Positions 22,073 to 33,081 of a stretch of DNA of 64,000 nucleotides are shown here, piece after piece. Position 1 is the first letter of the stretch, and each line of letters opens with the position of its first letter. Both the position numbers and the translations under genes were made by a program. The stretch covers positions 47,369 to 111,368 of the forward strand of contig JASAND010006812.1 of NCBI GenBank assembly GCA_030248195.1, in the 5' to 3' direction. Origin of the DNA: Trissonchulus latispiculum. Taxonomy: Eukaryota; Nematoda; Enoplea; Enoplida; Ironidae. Under the pieces are notes generated by a model. It made no database searches, was not told the DNA's origin, and saw nothing but the letters and a program-made list of their open reading frames with translations.

Positions 22073-22778
22073 ACAAGAATAAAAATGCTCCGGTGGAGCA
22101 TGGAAAATGCAATATGGGTGCCATTCGGTTGTAAATGGACAGAGGACTAGGTTTTAAAATGTTATTATGGGAGGGGCAGGTTGTAAATGCCTGGAGGACT
22201 AGGTTAAAAGCGCACTAATATGGACCAGCTTCGCTGAACAACCCATATTCGCGAAAACTGTCCAGAGTTTCTATCGGCTGCTGCTTTCTATATATTGCTA
22301 TTGGCAGTTCTTCGGAAATTTGTACGATTTGTCAGCATGGCCTGAAAGTATATGTGGTCGTGCTCCTTATTATACAACTTAATAATACACGTATATACAT
22401 AATGTCAACTGCTTTTCGCATCAACTTAATACAAGATTCTGCGCTGACAGTGCAGAAAAACACCTTGAACACCTTTCTATCAGAACTGCATTGTTTATTT
22501 GGAATTAGCTTTAATATTTCAAAATCGTCCCGCTTGCTTTGAAAGCTGAAGAATGTAGATATTACTCGTATGTCATGTGGAGTGGAGCATGAGTGACCGC
22601 GAATATGGGTTGTTCAGCGAAGCTGGTCCATATTAGTGCGCTTTTAACCTAGTCCTCCAAGCATTTTCAACCTGCCCCTCCCATATTAACGTTTTAAAAC
22701 CTAGTCCTCTGTCCATTTACAACCGAATGGCACCCATATTGCGTTTTCCATGCTCCACCGGAGCATTTTTATTCTTGT
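22073..22778. mobile_element. Foldback element FB3
   Basis: Arms ~22,073-22,255 and ~22,598-22,778 are inverted copies. Subterminal palindrome ATGCTCCGGTGGAGCAT. Arms repeat AATATGGG and GGACTAG blocks as in FB1. Both arms reach the centre with CCCATATTCGCG. Spacer ~22,256-22,597 is AT-rich with no recognised gene. Confidence 0.85.
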
Positions 22779-22996
22779 CCTATTTCATTTTTAAGGTTCT
22801 CAGCAAAAAGCAAAAACGTTAAAGCTGTGTGAAAGAAACTTTAAAAATTCCGCCAATCATTAATCGTCAACCGAAAGTACAGAACAAAGAAGCTTCAAAA
22901 GTTCCAAGTTCTTCCTTTTTCTCTATTTTGACAGAAATCCAACATCCAGTACCCATGGCTGCAATAGTTTTAGTTACTGTATTTAGCATATATCTA

Positions 22997-23468
22997 CTGC
23001 AGCGCAACCAATTGCAAACTTTACTGTCAGTGAAGGAAACTCATAAAACACGATTTGCAATGCTCTGCCGCACTTGTGTGCAAGATTTCGGACAATTGCA
23101 ACTATCTGTAGCTAGTTATAGGTCGTGCTGTACTTCAGCAGCACTCTACTGCAGCGCAACCAGATGCAAACTTTACTGTTGGTGAAGGAAACTCATACGG
23201 CACGATTTGCAATGCTCTACCGCACTTGTGTGCAAAATTTCGGACTATTGCAACTTACCTGTAGCTAGTTATAGGCCGTGCTGTACTTCAGCAGCACTCT
23301 AATGCAGCGCAACCAGATGCAAACTATACTGTCGGTGAGGGAAACTCAAACGGCATGATTTGCAATGCTCTGCCGCACGTGTGTGCAAAATTTCGGACGA
23401 TTGCAACTTACCTGTAGCTAGTTATAGGCCGTGCTATACTTCAGCAGCACTCTACTGCAGCGCAACCA
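22997..23468 (+). repeat. 152-bp tandem repeat, 3 copies
   Basis: CTGCAGCGCAACCA or a close variant starts at 22,997, 23,149, 23,302 and 23,455. The 118-codon ORF over its left part is not considered a gene. Confidence 0.9.
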
Positions 23469-23929
23469 CATAGTAACATCGTAATAAGTATACGAAACGT
23501 ATCTATAATAGTTTGTCATGTCCTAAACTATCTGTATGCCGAATTTCAAATACCAGTGACGAATGAAAAACTTGTTATCGACGGTGCTGTGTTTGGGACA
23601 GCACATACAGCACGGTGGAAGCTAGAGAGTGCACCAACTAACATAGCTACAGTTCCCCCTTACTAGACATAATTTTCACCGAGTTTCATATGTTTAGCCG
23701 TTTACAGTAGGTCTACAGACAGCGTGCTATGGTTGCTGCATAATAGTACAGCACGATAGCAGCACCGCACAGAGCTGCAACTATGCTCATCGTGTTCAGC
23801 TACCCCGATAACCTTTATATGCGTCCCACTAAATGGCTCAAAACTGCATATTTAGGCCTATTTTTGACTATTTTCTGTGGAGTTGGGACACGCATGGGCA
23901 ACGCCTACACCGGTGTAGGCTGGACCCAC
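23469..23929. other. Non-coding, no recognised gene
   Basis: Contains one trace of the composite-element module (CTATGCTCATCGTGTTCAGC near 23,780). Otherwise unremarkable. Confidence 0.4.
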
Positions 23930-24195
23930 GCACCCACGCAAGGCAAAATAAATGACCCACGCAGAGGCAAGGCGCGCGACGCGCGCTGTCGGGCGCGCGA
24001 AGCGCGCTGTCGAAATACCCACGCATATAAAAGGCGCACGGAGCGCGCCGTCGAAGAACCCACGCAGACGCAAAACGCGCGTTGTCAAAATACCCACGCA
24101 GACGCAGGATGCGCGCTGTCATAATACCCACGCAGACGCAAGACTCGCTGTCAAAATACCCACGCAGACGCAGGACGCGCGCTGTCAAAATAACT
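23930..24195 (+). repeat. GC-rich minisatellite, ~34-bp unit
   Basis: ACCCACGCAGACGCA and GCGCGCTGTC alternate about seven times with decay toward the left. GCGCGC cores are self-complementary. ORFs rich in Arg/Ala/Thr here are repeat artefacts. Confidence 0.85.
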
Positions 24196-24596
24196 GCATT
24201 TAAAAATGCGCACCAAACAATGTACCCAGCCGAAGAATTTCAAGAGCTCTAAATTAATTTATTCTTCTAAATTAATTAATTATTCTAAATATTCTCTATT
24301 AATTAATTCTTCTAAATTGCTACAGGTTTCTTCTGGAGGCTCCCGCCCTCCAGACTCCCCGCTTACCTCTTCAATTCTAAACAAGGAAAAGAATATACAA
24401 CAAAGTTTTAAGAACAAATTTACTCCGAAACTTAAAATTTCGTTCAACTTCTGGGGGGCTGGGCCCCCCTGACCCCCCTGCTTATCTGTTTTTCGTTCGC
24501 TATTCATGCTTTTATATACACTATCATTCAATGAGCACCCGACATAAAATGATGCTAAGACTTTTAATCTTATTAGAAACCAGAAAAAACGCATTA
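24196..24596. other. Non-coding, AT-rich with two small GC-rich element ends
   Basis: TTCTGGAGGCTCCCGCCCTCCAG near 24,330 and CTTCTGGGGGGCTGGGCC near 24,450 resemble internal parts of the hAT MITEs. No gene. Confidence 0.4.
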
Positions 24597-25225
24597 ATTC
24601 GACGGGGTGTCCATTTTTGGGCCAATTTTTCTACTTTCTCCGTTGCCGCTGATTTTTACATATTTTATTGTGAAATTAAAGTCTTAACTCCTTCGGTTCT
24701 CGAGTAATTTCACCTCAAAGTTGAGATTTCATGTGTTAAACATAGGAAATTTAAAAAGTTGCCATTTTTCGCGTGCGCCAAAAAATTTCCCGACAAACAT
24801 TGATGAATCTGGGCAAATTTTACATTAACGCTGAAATGTTAAGCTGCGGTATCTTTGAATTAGATTTTTAATTTAGGCCATTTAATTAATTTTTGAAGGA
24901 TTAAAACTTTACACGATTTTAGCATCATGTTAAATTTTAATCCTTCAAAAATTAGTTTAAAAATTTCAAAGACCCAAATTAAAATTCTAATTCCAAGATA
25001 CCGCAGCTTCACATTTCAGCTTTATTTTAATGTAAAATTTGTCCAGATTCATCAATGCTTGACCGGAGGTTTTTTCACGCACTCGAAAAAATGGCCACTT
25101 TTTCACTGCCTATGTTTAACACACGAATCCTCAACTTTGAGATGAAATTACTCGACAACCGAAAGACCTACGTACTACTTTAATTTTAAACACTCGTTAA
25201 AATACACCGTTCGGACAATGAAATA
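24597..25225. repeat. ~300-bp-arm inverted repeat
   Basis: The two halves are diverged reverse complements centred near 24,915. Examples are AAGCTGCGGTATCTTTGAATTAG against ATTCCAAGATACCGCAGCTT, and ATCAATGCTTG against its inverse. There is almost no loop. No coding potential. Confidence 0.85.
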
Positions 25226-25654
25226 TGTAAAAAAACGCCCCCATAAGTGCGTTTATAGCTTTTATCACGTTAAGAAGCTATTTTGCAATTTCAAGCTGTA
25301 AAATATTATTGATTTTACAAAATTTAAAATACACACAGGAAAACAAAAATACACAATATTGGCACAGATCCTATTTTCAAAAACACTTGCAGGTGGATGT
25401 ATATAATATTTTGAACTTTAAAGATTTTTGCCTTCCGAAAGCTTAATGTACTTGTTAATCAAATCGAATTTGCTTCTGTATTTGAGGGAATTCTTCCGTC
25501 TGTAATTAAACAATAAGTAGATAAATAACAAATTCTGCGTGCGTGCGTGTACCCATATAAAAAGGGGGCTGAAGCAAATTTCCAGTGAAAGCCCCCCCCC
25601 CGCCAAACATTAAAGGACCCACGCACGACAAAAATCTGGTGTAGGCTAACCTAT
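25226..25654. other. Non-coding, no recognised feature
   Basis: AT-rich with a short C run near 25,590. No supported gene. Confidence 0.4.
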
Positions 25655-26292
25655 TTGACCTTGCCCACGTATGAGTTGGGACTTGGAAATTTTTCGAAAA
25701 TGGCCATTTGGACCGGATAACTTTGGACCGGCCGCCAGAACGGTCCAGGACCTAAATCAAAAATCGGCCAACGTTATGCACTAGTATCCCCTCCGTACTT
25801 GTTCATGCAACAAACCGCGTCTCTCTAACTTGTTCCCTGAGCCCTGTGGCCGTGACACAAAATTGGCCTTTTTTGACCAAAAACGCCGTTTGGCCACTTT
25901 TGGCTGGCCGCACAGGTAGCATGCCGGGCCGGGCAGCGAAAAAATATAGCGCGGGGCACATGGGACCATATCGGCATTCAGAAAATATAAACCTTTCCGG
26001 CTGAAAATGCCCACATACACCTCTGCACAAAATAGCCCTTTTCCAAGCGTGACTAACACAGAAAAAAACAAACGGACCTAACTTGTCCGGAAGTGAAAAA
26101 TTTCAAAGTTGAAATTTTTGACCAAAACTTTTTTCAACTTATTGTAATCGTCGTGTAGATACCAACGATACCAAACTTGCCGAGTTTCGTTCGGTATTGA
26201 GCTGGCACGGTGCTCGAACGAGTCTCATAGGGCCGCGCAGAACCTTTTATACCCATATTATAGGGGGTCGCTCTCGCGCCCCCCTATAATAC
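25655..26292 (-). mobile_element. Partial composite element, hairpin at right end
   Basis: Read on the minus strand it starts at the hairpin 26,259-26,290 (TTATAGGGGG...CCCCCTATAA), continues ATATGGGTATAAAAGG and then a module matching ~14,110-14,200 and 34,490-34,560. No satellite remains, so it is probably truncated. It ends about 400 bp before the Src-type exon. Confidence 0.55.
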
Positions 26293-26703
26293 AACCTGTC
26301 TACAAAGACTCGTATGTATGTTCCATGCGACGAAGGAACGCTTTTTGTTCTTATGGTCAAAAATCTAATGTTACGGCTGCGTGGACTTTTCTTGTGCCAT
26401 TGGTTGGAATGAAACTAACTATTGATTCTGTTAAAGCTCTCAAATGTTATTTGCATTTCAGCTGTGTTGCGTCATTATGTTGGCTTCGTCAACCTGATCT
26501 GCTGCTGATTTTGGAGAAGGAATTAGCTGATTGCCTATATGTATATATTCTTTCAATTAGACGTCCATTGTTGTCTGTGATAAAGACGCTGAAAATCGGG
26601 GTCTCCTGCTTTGGGACTATTACTGACTATTATAGAATATAAATTTTTGTAGTTACTGAGTTTTTGACCTGCAATAATCCGACCTTAGGTAGTCATTTTG
26701 CAG
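26293..26703. other. Sequence upstream of the Src-type exon, probable intron
   Basis: Ends in a polypyrimidine-type stretch and TTTTGCAG at 26,703, a good splice acceptor for the exon below. The 105-codon ORF at 26,325-26,642 starts in a foldback-end remnant (ATGCGACGAAGGAACG) and is not supported as a gene. Confidence 0.6.
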
Positions 26704-26708
26704 GTAGC

Positions 26709-27302
26709 ATGGGAGGATGCTTCAGTAGCTCACAGAAGCCGGTCTCCGGAGCCAAAGGGAGTGTCTCCATTTCAAACCCACACGATTCTTCAGGCGGACC
26801 TCCTCCCATTCGTTACGGTCCGGCTCCGTTGCCCACTCACATCCACCATGGCGGGTCCAGCGGAGGCGGAGATTCCATACTCGCTGGTGATCATGGTGGC
26901 CCTTTGCCGACTGGAGTATCACCAATTGTTATGGACCCATGGACTGGATCCGTACAGTCGGGCAACGGGGGCCCGTTGGAAACTTCAGGAGCCAATCATC
27001 ATACTGGCAGCTCCTCCAGTGCACACTCAGGTGGCGTCTCTGTGACTGCGGCTGCAGGAAACTCCACATCTGCGCATAGCACAGGTGGCTCTGCAGGTGC
27101 GACAGCGGCTAAGATTTATGTCGCCCTCTATGACTATGACGCTCGAACAGATGATGATCTTAGCTTTAAAAAAGGCGAATATTTGGAAATTTTGGATGCC
27201 AGTCAGGGCGATTGGTGGTTTGCTATGTCGCGTTCTACCATGAATCGTGGGTACATTCCTTCCAACTATGTAGCAAAGTTGAAGAGCATTGAAGCTGAGC
27301 CG
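26709..27302 (+). CDS. Src-family tyrosine kinase, N-terminal exon (SH4, unique region, SH3)
   Basis: First coding exon of a cytoplasmic tyrosine kinase. The start at 26,709 gives [10 protein letters not shown], a consensus for N-myristoylation at Gly2, so the product should sit on the inner plasma membrane. A splice acceptor (TTTTGCAG) ends at 26,703, leaving five bases of 5'UTR in this exon. Residues ~10-130 form a low-complexity Gly/Ser/His/Pro unique region. Residues ~136-190 form an SH3 domain with [19 protein letters not shown] and GYIPSNYV, the ligand-binding ALYDY and PSNYV signatures. The exon ends at a GTGAGT donor after two bases of a codon; a predicted SH2 exon at 38,656 completes the phase. 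The kinase domain is not found in the window. Src family by domain order; the exact member is unknown. Confidence 0.9.
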
Positions 27303-29617
27303 TGAGTTTTGGTTATTTAGTTTTGTTACTTTGGTTGTGCAGTAGTTTATCATGAGGGTGCGCGGAGCGCCCCTCATAATATGAGCTATAAAGGCACTTT
27401 GCGGATTAGGAAAACTGTTAATTAGCCATAACTAATTAACGGTAGGGAGTTGAGAGCTAAAGTTTACATTTTTGAAATCTCCAGGCCAAGAGCTTTCGAA
27501 TGATACCAAACTTGCCCGGAAAAACTGAACTTTGAAAAAATCGACTTTTTGATATATACAAGTTTAAAAGTGGGTTTTTTTCTCTGTATCGACCACTTTT
27601 ATAGGGCGATTTTTGCGCACACCGATTTTTCAAACGGCCCACAGGAAAAATTTTTCTATACTAATTTTTGATTATCTAGGCGTTGGTCCAGATCAAGTTT
27701 ATGTTTGATTTCCGAATTTCGCTCTGGGTCGATTTTTACAGATGGTCAAAAATGGAAAAATCGACGTTTGGACTTAATCGACGTTTGGTCCCAACACAGA
27801 AAATTGTCAAAAAGTCGTCTAAAATAGCGTTTTTTGGCCATTTGGTGGTGCGCATATATAGTAAATCGGGGTCGCTGAAAACGATGATCATACTGCCGAA
27901 ACCGATGGAGTGACCACTCGGCCCCATGGCCCCGTGGTTCCTCGCCCAGGGTCAAAGTTGGGAAAAGTCACTAAAAACAGCGTATTTTCGGGGTTTTGGT
28001 TGGTGCCCATATATAGTAAATCGGGGTCGCTGTTACAATGAGCATATTTTCGGAACCGACGGAAGTGACCACTGGTCACTATGGTCCCGGTGGCCCATTG
28101 ACCAGTGGTCAAACCCCATAAAACAGCGTTTTTCGAGGTTTCGGTTGGGGGCATATATAGTAAATCGACTACGCTCGTTTCAATGAGCATATTTTCAGAA
28201 CCGACGGAAGTGACCACTGGTCACTATGGCCTAGGTGGCCTATTGACCAGTGGTCAAACCCCCTAAAACAGCGTTTTTCGGGGTTTCGGTTGGGGGCATA
28301 TATAGTAAATCGACTACGCTCGTTTCAGTGAGCATATTTTCAGAACCGACGGAAGTGACCACTGGTCACTATGGTCTAGGTGGCCTATTGACCAGTGGTC
28401 AAACCCCCTAAAACAGCGTTTTTCGGGGTTTCGGTTGGGGGCATATATAGTAAATCGACTACGCTCGTTTCAGTGAGCATATTTTCAGAACCGACGGAAG
28501 TGACCACTGGTCACTATGGCCTAGGTGGCCTATTGACCAGTGGTCAAGCCCCCTAAAACAGCGTTTTTCGGGGTTTTGGTTGGGGGCATATATAGTAAAT
28601 CGACTACGCTCGTTTCAATGAGCATATTTTCAGAACCGACGGAGGTGACCACTGGTCACTATGGTCTAGGTGGCCTATTGACCAGTGGTCAAACCCCATA
28701 AAACAGCGTTTTTCGGGGTTTCGGTTGGGGACATATATAGTAAATCGACTACGCTCGTTTCAATGAGCATATTTTCAGAACCGACGGAAGTGACCACTGG
28801 TCACTATGGCCTAGGTGGCCTATTGACCAGTGGTCAAACCCCCTAAAACAGCGTTTTTCGGGGTTTTGGTTGGGGGCATATATAGTAAATCGACTACGCT
28901 CGTTTCAATGAGCATATTTTCAGAACCGACGGAAGTGACCACTGGTCACTATGGTCTAGGTGGCCTATTGACCAGTGGTCAAACCCCATAAAACAGCGTT
29001 TTTCGGGGTTTCGGTTGGGGGCATATATAGTAAATCGACTACGCTCGTTTCAATGAGCATATTTTCAGAACCGACGGAAGTGACCACTGGTCACTATGGC
29101 CTAGGTGGCCTATTGACCAGTGGTCAAACCCCCTAAAACAGCGTTTTTCGAGGTTTCGGTTGGGGGCATATATAGTAAATCGACTACGCTCGTTTCAATG
29201 AGCATATTTTCAGAACCGACGGATGTGACCACTGGTCACTATGGTCTAGGTGGCCTATTGACCAGTGGTCAAACCCCATAAAACAGCGTTTTTCGGGGTT
29301 TCGGTTGGGGGCATATATAGTAAATCGACTACGCTCGTTTCAATGAGCATATTTTCAGAACCGACGGAAGTAACCACTGGTCACTATGGTCTAGGTGGCC
29401 TATTGACCAGTGGTCAAACCGCCTAAAACAGCGTTTTCCGGGGTTTTGGTTGGGGCCGTATATGGTTCCTACGCTAGTTTCAATGAGCATATTTTCAGAA
29501 CCGACGGAAGTGACCACTGGTCACTATGGTCTAGGTGGCCTATTGACCAGTGGTCAAACCCCATAAAACAGCGTTCTTCGGGGGTTCGGTTGGGGGCATA
29601 TATAGTAAATCGACTAC

Positions 29618-31575
29618 TTACTTACCTACTTGTACTTGGTCACCATCATCTTCGCCACGAAGACATCGGTGGCCTCTGGTTAGCGTAAGAGCTGATCTCC
29701 TTCCACTGAGCTCTGTCCGTTGCTAGGGTCTTTACAGTGTCGTTCCAGTCGAAGCGACCAATGGAGTATAAAGACATAGGACTTCTCAGGTCGTTGTGAA
29801 CATTTTGCTCCCAGGTTTGGCGTGGCCGGCCTCGTCTCATCCTCCAACCTGGTGGAATGGCGGCAAAGAATGATCTTTTTGGAAGACGTCTTTCATCCAT
29901 TCGAGCAACGTGGCCAAGCCATTTCAGGCGGTTCGTTCGCAACCGAGATTCCATTGGGGTTCTGTTCCCAGCTCGTTCTCTAAGTTCGGCGTTGCTTATG
30001 CGATCCTCCCGAGATAAGCCCAGAATACGACGGAGACAGCAGTTCTCAAACACGTCCAGTTTGCGGATGTCTGCTTGACGAAGGGGAGTAGTCTCAAGCC
30101 CATAAAGCAGTACTGACATCACCATACTGTCAAAGACCCTCAGCTTGGTGCGCATTGAAATTTCCCGACGGCGCCACAGGTATTTGCCAAGCTGATTGAA
30201 CACACTTAGGGCCTTGCCAATTCTGCAGTTAATTTCTGTCGTTGGGGAACCATCTGCCGTAATTTGGCTACCGAGATAGGGAAACGCATCTACTCCTTCA
30301 ATAACATCATTCTCAACCATTAGGTCATCAATGAGAGCAACTGACGATATGTACTTGCATTTTGAGGAGTTTAATTTCAGCCCAACAGGTTCACTATGCA
30401 GTACAACGTTGTTGATCAATCGCTGCATATCGTTTGCATTCGCCGCCAGCATTGCGATGTCATCGGCATATTCCAAGTCGGCAACCATGTCGTTTTCGCT
30501 GATACTTACACCGTCTTCTGGCTGGACACACTTCGACATGACTCGATCTACTGCGAGGAGGAACAAGAGTGGAGAAAGCACATCTCCCTGTCTTACACCG
30601 GTTGTTACAGCAAACGGCTCGCTTAGCTCACCGTAAACACGCACTCTCGTTGTTGAGTCATTGTACATGTTCCGAATTAGGTTAACGTAAGTAGCTGGAA
30701 CGCCGCTGGCAGCTAGAAGCTTCCACAGTGTGTCTCTATCAACACTGTCAAAGGCGGCGGAGAAGTCAAGAAAAGCAGCAATAGTGGGCTGGTCGTATTG
30801 GTGGCGACGTTCAAGAATCTGACGGAGGGCAAAAATCTGATCAATCGTTCCACGACCTTTACGGAAGCCTGCCTGATTTTCCCTGGCAGTAGAGTCCAGT
30901 TCAGAGGCCAGTCTCTCCAAAACGACAATTGATAAGATCTTGCCGGCAACCGGAAGTAGCGAGATTCCCCGATAACTTTTGCACAGGCGCTTATCTCCCT
31001 TTTTATACACAGGAATCAGAATAGGTTCCTGCCATTTTTTCGGTGTCTTCTCGTTGCGCCACACTGACTCAAACAGTTCAGTTAATTTCGGAGCTATGAT
31101 ATGGGCAGCACCCTTGTAGATCTCGGCCGGGAGTCCATCCGGTCCGGCTGCTTTCCCCCGTTTTAAGGCGCTGATAGCCTTAAGGATTTCCTCCTGGGTC
31201 GGTGGGTGGGTGGCAATTCCGTCGTTCGGCTGGATATTGTTTGCTAGCACCTCTAGCTCAGCATCAGGTCTTCCGGGGGCGGGTCGATTTAGCAGCTGTG
31301 AGTAATATTGTGCCCACTGTCGCAGTCTGTCCGGTTTCGAGCGGATAGCTCGGCCATTGTCATCCAATATGGACTCACTGACCGTAGCTCTGCGGCCAGT
31401 AGCATCTCTCAATAAAGAAAATAGCTTTCTGGAGTTGCCGCATGCGGCAGCTCGCTCCATATTTTCCGCTGCCGTTCTCCACATATTTTCTCGGTCAGTT
31501 TTCAGGCTTGCACGTAGTCTTTTAGTTAATTCCTTCCTTTTCTTATAGGTGTCCTACGCTACGAACTCGACTACG
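29618..31575 (-). mobile_element. 5'-truncated LINE insertion with 11-bp target duplication
   Basis: AAATCGACTAC flanks both sides (29,607-29,617 and 31,576-31,586), inside the satellite. The 3' end (left) has an AAGTAGGTAAGTAA-type tail. The 5' junction carries ~24 bases that partly repeat satellite sequence (CTACG, CGACTACG), typical of aberrant 5' completion. The endonuclease part is missing. Confidence 0.9.
29646..31554 (-). pseudogene. LINE reverse transcriptase (5'-truncated ORF2), RTE/jockey-like
   Basis: An open frame of ~610-635 codons encodes a non-LTR reverse transcriptase that would make cDNA at a nicked chromosomal target. Visible blocks are YKKGDK with YRGISLL, ENQAGFRKGRGTIDQIFALR, AFLDFSAAFDSVDR (motif A), TGVRQGDVLSPLLF, LEYADDIAML (catalytic YADD) and LKLNSSKCKY. 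The C-terminal part has FPYLGSQI, LLYGLETTPL, CLRRILG, LKWLGHVARM and RRGRPRQTW, as in RTE-type and related LINEs. The reading frame is open past the first Met (31,484) to ~31,554. The apurinic endonuclease is absent, so the copy is dead on arrival although the frame is intact, which suggests a fairly young insertion. Exact clade not determined. Confidence 0.9.
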
Positions 31576-31776
31576 AAATCGACTACGCTCGTTTCAATGA
31601 GCATATTTTCAGAACCGACGGAAGTGACCACTGGTCACTATGGTCTAGGTGGTCTATTGACCAGTGGTCAAACCCCCGAAGACACTGGTCATTGTTTGGA
31701 ATAGAGAATCTTCTGGGAGTAATAAATTGCAGACTACTTCTGCCTAGGAGCAGCGCTCCCAAAAATTGGAAGAAGG

Positions 31777-32678
31777 ACAAGTAGGAAAAATGCTCCTTGC
31801 AGTCGCATGTAAAATGCAATATGAGCTATGATGGTCAACATTTAAATATGTCAAGGACAAGATTTAAAACGTCTAATATGAGCCAGCATCTAAATCGGTA
31901 AAGGACAAGCTGTAACTGGCTAATATGAGCCGCCACGTTTCTGTTGGGCTCATATTGACGCGAGGATACTAAGTTGAGGTAACTATTTTTCACTTTTCAA
32001 ATTCGCATGTACACGTAATTGTCATGACGTACGTGTGGTCTTGATACAATAAGTAAAGTCAATCCGTGGGTAAGCACACATCAAATTTTTACACATCAGC
32101 TGTGTATTTTATTGTATAAGTGCTGTGTACAGTAAGCCGATACTGAATACTTGAAGAATACCGGTTTGCAGGAGCTTTATGCATTTGTTTCTAGTTTGCA
32201 GTGTGTGTCTATGATTTAGAAAACTGGTATATACCAAATGTATATGCCACTTAATTCAACTTTAAAGGGGATAACTTTAGCTGCTTATAGTGTTCACCTT
32301 AAATACGGTGTTTGAGCTAGTGAAATTAGATTCAGACAGGACACCTATAACCAAACATTATATGAAGCTAATGACATTACGCAAGACGATGAGGATTTGT
32401 TCAGACTTGGGATTGGGAATAAAAGTAAAGGGTCTGTAGGCAAGATGGTAAGAGGTCGTCGTGATGTCAAGCCGTTGAAACCACGGCAGCGAGCGTCAAT
32501 ATGAGCCCAAGAGAAACGTGGCGGCTCATATTAGCCAGTTACAGCTTGTCCTTTACCGATTTAGATGCTGGCTCATATTAGACGTTTTAAATCTTGTCCT
32601 TGACATATTTAAATGTTGACCATCATAGCTCGTATTGCATTTTACGTGCGACTGCAAGGAGCATTTTTTCCTACTTGT
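31777..32678. mobile_element. Foldback element FB4
   Basis: Arms ~31,777-31,965 and ~32,490-32,678 are inverted copies with terminal ACAAGTAGGAAAAATGCTCC and three AATATGAGC/GGACAAG modules. Nearly identical to FB5 (37,431-38,332), including ~100-200 bp of left flank. The spacer holds an exon-like frame at 32,322-32,504. Confidence 0.85.
32322..32504 (+). pseudogene. 60-codon exon-like frame inside FB4, possibly captured
   Basis: After TTTGAGCTAG, a plausible acceptor, a frame of 60 codons runs to a TGA that lies in the right arm. The peptide is polar and compositionally ordinary (includes LYEANDITQDDEDLF, LGIGNKSK, MVRGRRDVKP), unlike the low-complexity frames nearby. FB5 has the same frame with at least two replacements. 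I do not recognise the family. It may be a captured host exon or a transposase relic. Confidence 0.45.
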
Positions 32679-32739
32679 ATATATATATACCTAAGAGAAG
32701 CGAAGCTTAAGAATATTTATATAGAATAGAATATATAAT

Positions 32740-33081
32740 CAGGGTATTTTTTACGGGGAGGGGCGGGGGGCCCCAAAATTGACCTCCCCCCCGAAAATGC
32801 CTTCCCCTCCCCGAAATCGCCCCTCGGGCTTTTTGCTTCCTCCCCGGGATTTATTGGGGGCCCAAATTTTTGCCAAAAATAGGCAAATTTTCAAAACCTT
32901 TGCGTTCGTAAAAATGACTATTTTTAGCTTAAATCCTGTCATTTTTGAGTAATGTTTGCTTTTTTACGTGTAGAATACGCCAAAAATACCAATTTTTAGC
33001 CCTTTTTGCAAAAAATCTCCCCCCTCCCGAAATTCCCCCCTGGAAAGCCCCCTCCCCGAAAAATTCCCTAAAAATGCCCTG
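32740..33081. mobile_element. GC-rich MITE with inverted ends
   Basis: Left CAGGGTATTTTTTACGGGG and right AAAAATGCCCTG form inverted termini, with TATAAT on both sides. It is probably a hAT-like MITE with imperfect duplication. Non-coding. Confidence 0.55.

Larger units (their letters stand above)
28050..31676 (+). repeat. 145-bp satellite array, ~11 units, interrupted by LINE
   Basis: TGACCACTGG starts at 28,211, 28,356, 28,501 and so on at 145-base steps to 29,606, and resumes at 31,576-31,676. Each unit contains TGACCACTGGTCA and, ~35 bases on, its exact reverse complement TGACCAGTGGTCA, followed by GCATATATAGTAAATCGAC. Small variants (AAACCCCA/AAACCCCC, TTTCGG/TTTTGG) alternate between neighbouring units, hinting at a two-unit higher-order repeat. 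Confidence 0.95.
27350..31776 (+). mobile_element. Hairpin-headed composite element 2 (in Src intron)
   Basis: Starts ~48 bp inside the intron with hairpin 27,352-27,377 (ATGAGGG...CCCTCAT) and ATAATATGAGCTATAAAGG. The ~600-bp module shared with elements 1 and 3 follows, then the 145-bp satellite (split by a LINE), then CAGCGCTCCCAAAAATTGGAAG just before a foldback element. Its layout equals that of elements 1 and 3, while element 1 has a different satellite. No genes of its own. Confidence 0.65.

Noticed and set aside
22829..23185. 118-codon ORF with a membrane-like segment
   Set aside because: Its second half is the 152-bp tandem repeat and it has no family features or splice support.
23930..24195. 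Arg/Thr-rich protein coding region
   Set aside because: Explained fully by a ~34-bp minisatellite with GCGCGC cores.
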